Below are positions 61,554 through 64,000 of a stretch of DNA of 64,000 nt, piece by piece. The DNA is taken from the NCBI RefSeq assembly GCF_003369575.1, contig NZ_PIOC01000027.1, positions 1 to 64,000 of the forward strand, in the 5' to 3' direction. The notes under the pieces are model-generated. The model saw only the letters and a list, made by a program, of their open reading frames with translations, was not told the DNA's origin and did no database searches. The translations under genes were made by a program, and so were the position numbers. The DNA comes from Oceanobacillus arenosus. GTDB lineage: Bacteria > Bacillota > Bacilli > Bacillales > Amphibacillaceae. Numbering within the stretch: the stretch's first letter is position 1; each line of letters opens with the position of its first letter.

Positions 61554-61722
61554 TTTGTCATACCTCCTAATATAATTAAGGGAGGAATAGCTAAAGAGTT
61601 GCTATTCACTTGCCCATATACGTTCATTTCTAATGATTGCATTTGGATTTTTTACAGTCATGTCGCAATGAAATCCAGATTACCCATGTATCGCAATGTA
61701 TCTCATGGAATCTTTAAATCTC

Positions 61723-62844
61723 TTACGCTCTATCTTTGATCGTCACATAAACTTGAGTCGATGGTCCAACATATTGTGCTCTTGGGCGGATAAGACGGTT
61801 ATTCTCATACTGCTCAAGAATATGTGCAATCCAGCCCGATGTTCGGCTGATTGCGAAGATTGGTGTAAATAAATCATGATCAATTCCCAATGCATCATAT
61901 ACAGATGCACTATAGAAATCAACGTTTGCAGGCAGGCCTTTATGTTCTTTAATATAGTCCTCGATCGCTACCGACATATTATACCATTTTTCCTGGCCAT
62001 TTAGTTTTGTCAATTTGCGTGACATTTCCTTTAAATGCTTCGCACGTGGATCGCCATTACGATAGACACGGTGCCCCATGCCCATAATTTTTTCCTTATT
62101 TTCCAGCTTCTTCTTGATATATGGTATTGCGTTTTTCTCTTCTCCAATTTCGGTAAGCATCTTCATCACCGCTTCATTTGCCCCTCCATGAAGTGGTCCT
62201 TTCAATGTCCCTATTGCTGCAGTGATTCCCGAATAGATATCAGCTAATGTTGCAACACAAACCCTTGCCGCAAATGTCGAGGCATTTAGTTCATGATCCG
62301 CATGTAGCACGAGTGCTTTATTGATCGCTTCTTTCTCGATATCTTTCGGTTCCACGTCGTTTAACATGTACAGAAAGTTTTCTGCAAAGCTTAGATTTTT
62401 CTGTGGTTTAACAGGTTCTTGTCCTTTGCGAATCCTTGAGAATGCTGCAACAATTGTCGCAATCTGCGCTTGGATACGGACTGCCTTCCGTTTATTTGCC
62501 TCCACTTCCATCACATCTGCCTCGTTATCATACAAACCGAGTAGTGAAATGGCAGTACGCAATGCAGCCATTGGGTGAACGGTTGTTAAATCATAGGAAC
62601 GTAAATGATCGATAATTGTATTTGGTAGTTCCATACTCGTAGCAAGTTCCGCTTTCATCGCATCTAATTCCGTTTGATTTGGTAGTTTCTTATTCCATAA
62701 TAAATAAACTACTTCTTCAAAACTAGAATTATTAGCTAAATCATCAATTCTATAACCAACATATGTGAGTTGATCATCAATAATAGAACTTATGGATGAC
62801 TCGGCTGCTACAACCCCTTCTAGTCCTCTAGTTGTTGTTGTCAT
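61723..62844 (-). CDS. citZ: Citrate synthase II
   Basis: This 373-residue enzyme condenses oxaloacetate and acetyl-CoA. The catalytic histidines lie in LVLHADHELNASTFA and MGHRVYRNGDPRAKHL, and the aspartate in NVDFYSASVYDALG. LKGPLHGGANEAVMKML is the signature. Length fits the Gram-positive dimeric type. A cre-like site and promoter lie upstream at 63004-63047. Confidence 0.98.
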   Translation of the reverse strand: MTTTTRGLEGVVAAESSISSIIDDQLTYVGYRIDDLANNSSFEEVVYLLWNKKLPNQTELDAMKAELATSMELPNTIIDHLRSYDLTTVHPMAALRTAISLLGLYDNEADVMEVEANKRKAVRIQAQIATIVAAFSRIRKGQEPVKPQKNLSFAENFLYMLNDVEPKDIEKEAINKALVLHADHELNASTFAARVCVATLADIYSGITAAIGTLKGPLHGGANEAVMKMLTEIGEEKNAIPYIKKKLENKEKIMGMGHRVYRNGDPRAKHLKEMSRKLTKLNGQEKWYNMSVAIEDYIKEHKGLPANVDFYSASVYDALGIDHDLFTPIFAISRTSGWIAHILEQYENNRLIRPRAQYVGPSTQVYVTIKDRA

Positions 62845-63003
62845 AACAAACCCTCTCCTCTATTCAATATTGTATTCGTGTTCATAGAATACATTTAAAC
62901 AATATTTACTTCCAGGCTACTTAGCCAAATGATCACCACTTGAATAATTTCGAAATAAAAGGCTAGCAATCCTATAGAAATAAATACTGTCTCCCCAAAT
63001 CTA

Positions 63004-63047
63004 ATTATAAAGTATTATGAATGTAAAGTGAATTGAAACCGTTTAAT
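63004..63047 (-). promoter_or_regulatory. Candidate citZ promoter with cre-like site
   Basis: On the minus strand TTCACT (63027-63032), 17 nt, TATAAT (63004-63009). Immediately upstream, TGAAACCGTTTAAT (63034-63047, plus strand) fits the CcpA cre pattern TGWAANCGNTNWCA at 12 of 14 positions. In B. subtilis citZ is repressed by CcpA and CcpC. The leader would be about 150 nt; no gene is seen in it. Confidence 0.6.
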
Positions 63048-63160
63048 TTGCGAAAAATAATCATTGCAAAATCCATCTTCCTCTCAAATTACGTACTATT
63101 TTCTTATCTTTTAGCATATGTAGAATAGTACAAGCATCTTTTTGTAGAGAGGATTTTCTT

Positions 63161-64000
63161 ATGTACAAGCCTTTGTTCATGCAGTTATTACGCCTTATTA
63201 TCGTCATTGCTATCGTAATATGTGGTTATTTTTTAATCAAATATGCGTTTCTTTATTTATATCCGTTATTTATTGCGATGTTCCTTGCATTCCTGCTTCA
63301 TCCGATTGTCCACTTTTTTGAGTCAATCATTCGGATACCTAGAGCATTTGCAACCTTCTTTACCATAATCTTTATTTCTCTCTTTTTATTTGGCGCTGTA
63401 TATTTTATTGTAGTTGAAATCTATCATGGGACAGCCTTTTTAGCGGAAAAACTTCCTGCATATTTCGAGGCAATTCTATTATATTTGGAAGCACTATTTA
63501 ATCAGACAATCATACCAATCTATGAAAGGATTCTTTCCTTCTTCCAAACATTAGATGCTTCACAGCAGATAGCGATTGAGCAAAACGTAAATAAACTGGC
63601 AGCAGAATTTGCTTCATCTGGTGCAGCGTTATTACAGGATCTATTAACAAGCATTCCAAGTCTGCTTTCTTTCTTTCCTAATTCAATTACGGTGTTTATT
63701 TTTACCATTTTGGCAACTTTTCTCATAACGAATGACTGGGAGCGGCTCAAACTGGGATCGAAATCAATACTGCCCCCAGTAGCAAATACATCAACGAAAA
63801 GAATTCTTACCCACTTAAAGGAGTCCTTATTCGGATTTATTAAGGCACAGTTTATTTTAGTCATGACGACATCGGGGTTAATATTAATTGGACTGCTCAT
63901 ATTAGGAGTGGAGCATGCGGTAACGATTTCCCTACTAGCTGCATTTGTTGACATTATTCCCTTTATTGGAACTGGGATGATTTTTATCCCGTGGATGCTT
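63161..64000 (+). CDS. ytvI: Sporulation membrane protein YtvI (partial)
   Basis: 280 codons are present with no stop before the window edge. The protein belongs to the AI-2E permease-like family. Two helices lie at the N terminus (LRLIIVIAIVICGYFLIKY and LYPLFIAMFLAFLLHPIVHFF), a third at about 67-88, then a long amphipathic region and further helices with SLLAAFVDIIPFIGTGMIFIPW, the PxxG-type signature. In B. subtilis ytvI is a sporulation gene next to citZ. It is divergent from citZ. AGAGAGG precedes the ATG. Confidence 0.9.
   Translation, partial: MYKPLFMQLLRLIIVIAIVICGYFLIKYAFLYLYPLFIAMFLAFLLHPIVHFFESIIRIPRAFATFFTIIFISLFLFGAVYFIVVEIYHGTAFLAEKLPAYFEAILLYLEALFNQTIIPIYERILSFFQTLDASQQIAIEQNVNKLAAEFASSGAALLQDLLTSIPSLLSFFPNSITVFIFTILATFLITNDWERLKLGSKSILPPVANTSTKRILTHLKESLFGFIKAQFILVMTTSGLILIGLLILGVEHAVTISLLAAFVDIIPFIGTGMIFIPWML

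Overview
The window is a 64 kb piece of a low-GC Gram-positive, endospore-forming chromosome of the Bacillaceae. Spore genes (gerE, gerM, sspI, ytxC, ytvI), menaquinone-type succinate dehydrogenase, T-box leaders and the gene order all fit. The order follows the Bacillus subtilis segment from ysnB-rph-gerM-racE through sdh, uvrC, etf/fad, mutS2, pheST, rplT-infC, thrS, dnaIB, gapB and polA to phoPR, icd, citZ and ytvI. Divergence of the proteins and the style of the interspersed repeats suggest an Oceanobacillus/Virgibacillus-like halotolerant relative; this species guess is inference. Nearly all core genes are on the minus strand.

Layout. 1-340: two tRNA genes (Gly, Arg) behind a consensus sigma-A promoter. 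0.5-5.7 kb: ysnB, rdgB, rph, gerM, racE and a MarR regulator. 6-9.7 kb: gerE (plus) facing the sdhCAB operon. 9.9-12.6 kb: yslB, uvrC, trxA. 12.6-17.7 kb: fatty-acid beta-oxidation cluster lcfA-fadR-fadB-etfB-etfA with a clear FadR operator. 18-24.2 kb: yshE, mutS2, polX, cvpA, zapA. 24.9-29.5 kb: pheST behind a T-box, then an rRNA methyltransferase. 29.5-36.8 kb: the main accessory stretch, with sspI, a 52-aa SASP-like ORF, a decayed membrane gene, an ABC-2 exporter cassette with a large anchored protein, and a lytic transglycosylase. 36.9-41.9 kb: ysdC, dut, ysdB, a TVP38 membrane protein, ysdA, and rplT-rpmI-infC behind an L20-type leader. 42-51 kb: a methyltransferase, thrS with its T-box, ytxC, dnaI, dnaB, nrdR and gapB with paired CcpN boxes. 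51.5-58.4 kb: a decayed gene, coaE, mutM, polA, phoR, phoP. 58.8-60.1 kb: a small accessory insert. 60.2-64 kb: icd, citZ and the start of ytvI.

Functional themes. sdh, icd and citZ supply the TCA cycle. lcfA, fadB and etfAB deliver electrons from fatty-acid oxidation. gapB is gluconeogenic. rph, infC, rplT, rpmI, pheST and thrS serve RNA processing and translation. uvrC, mutM, polA, polX, mutS2, dnaB and dnaI serve replication and repair.

The least explained content is intergenic. There are at least four families of interspersed repeats (called A-D here). All three copies of family A sit directly against the poly-U side of a terminator. A 137-nt element at 39178-39314 folds into a closed four-way cloverleaf with no unpaired base at its junction. 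Several genes usual in this neighbourhood are missing from their places: rnhC between zapA and pheT, speD between nrdR and gapB, and mdh between icd and phoP.
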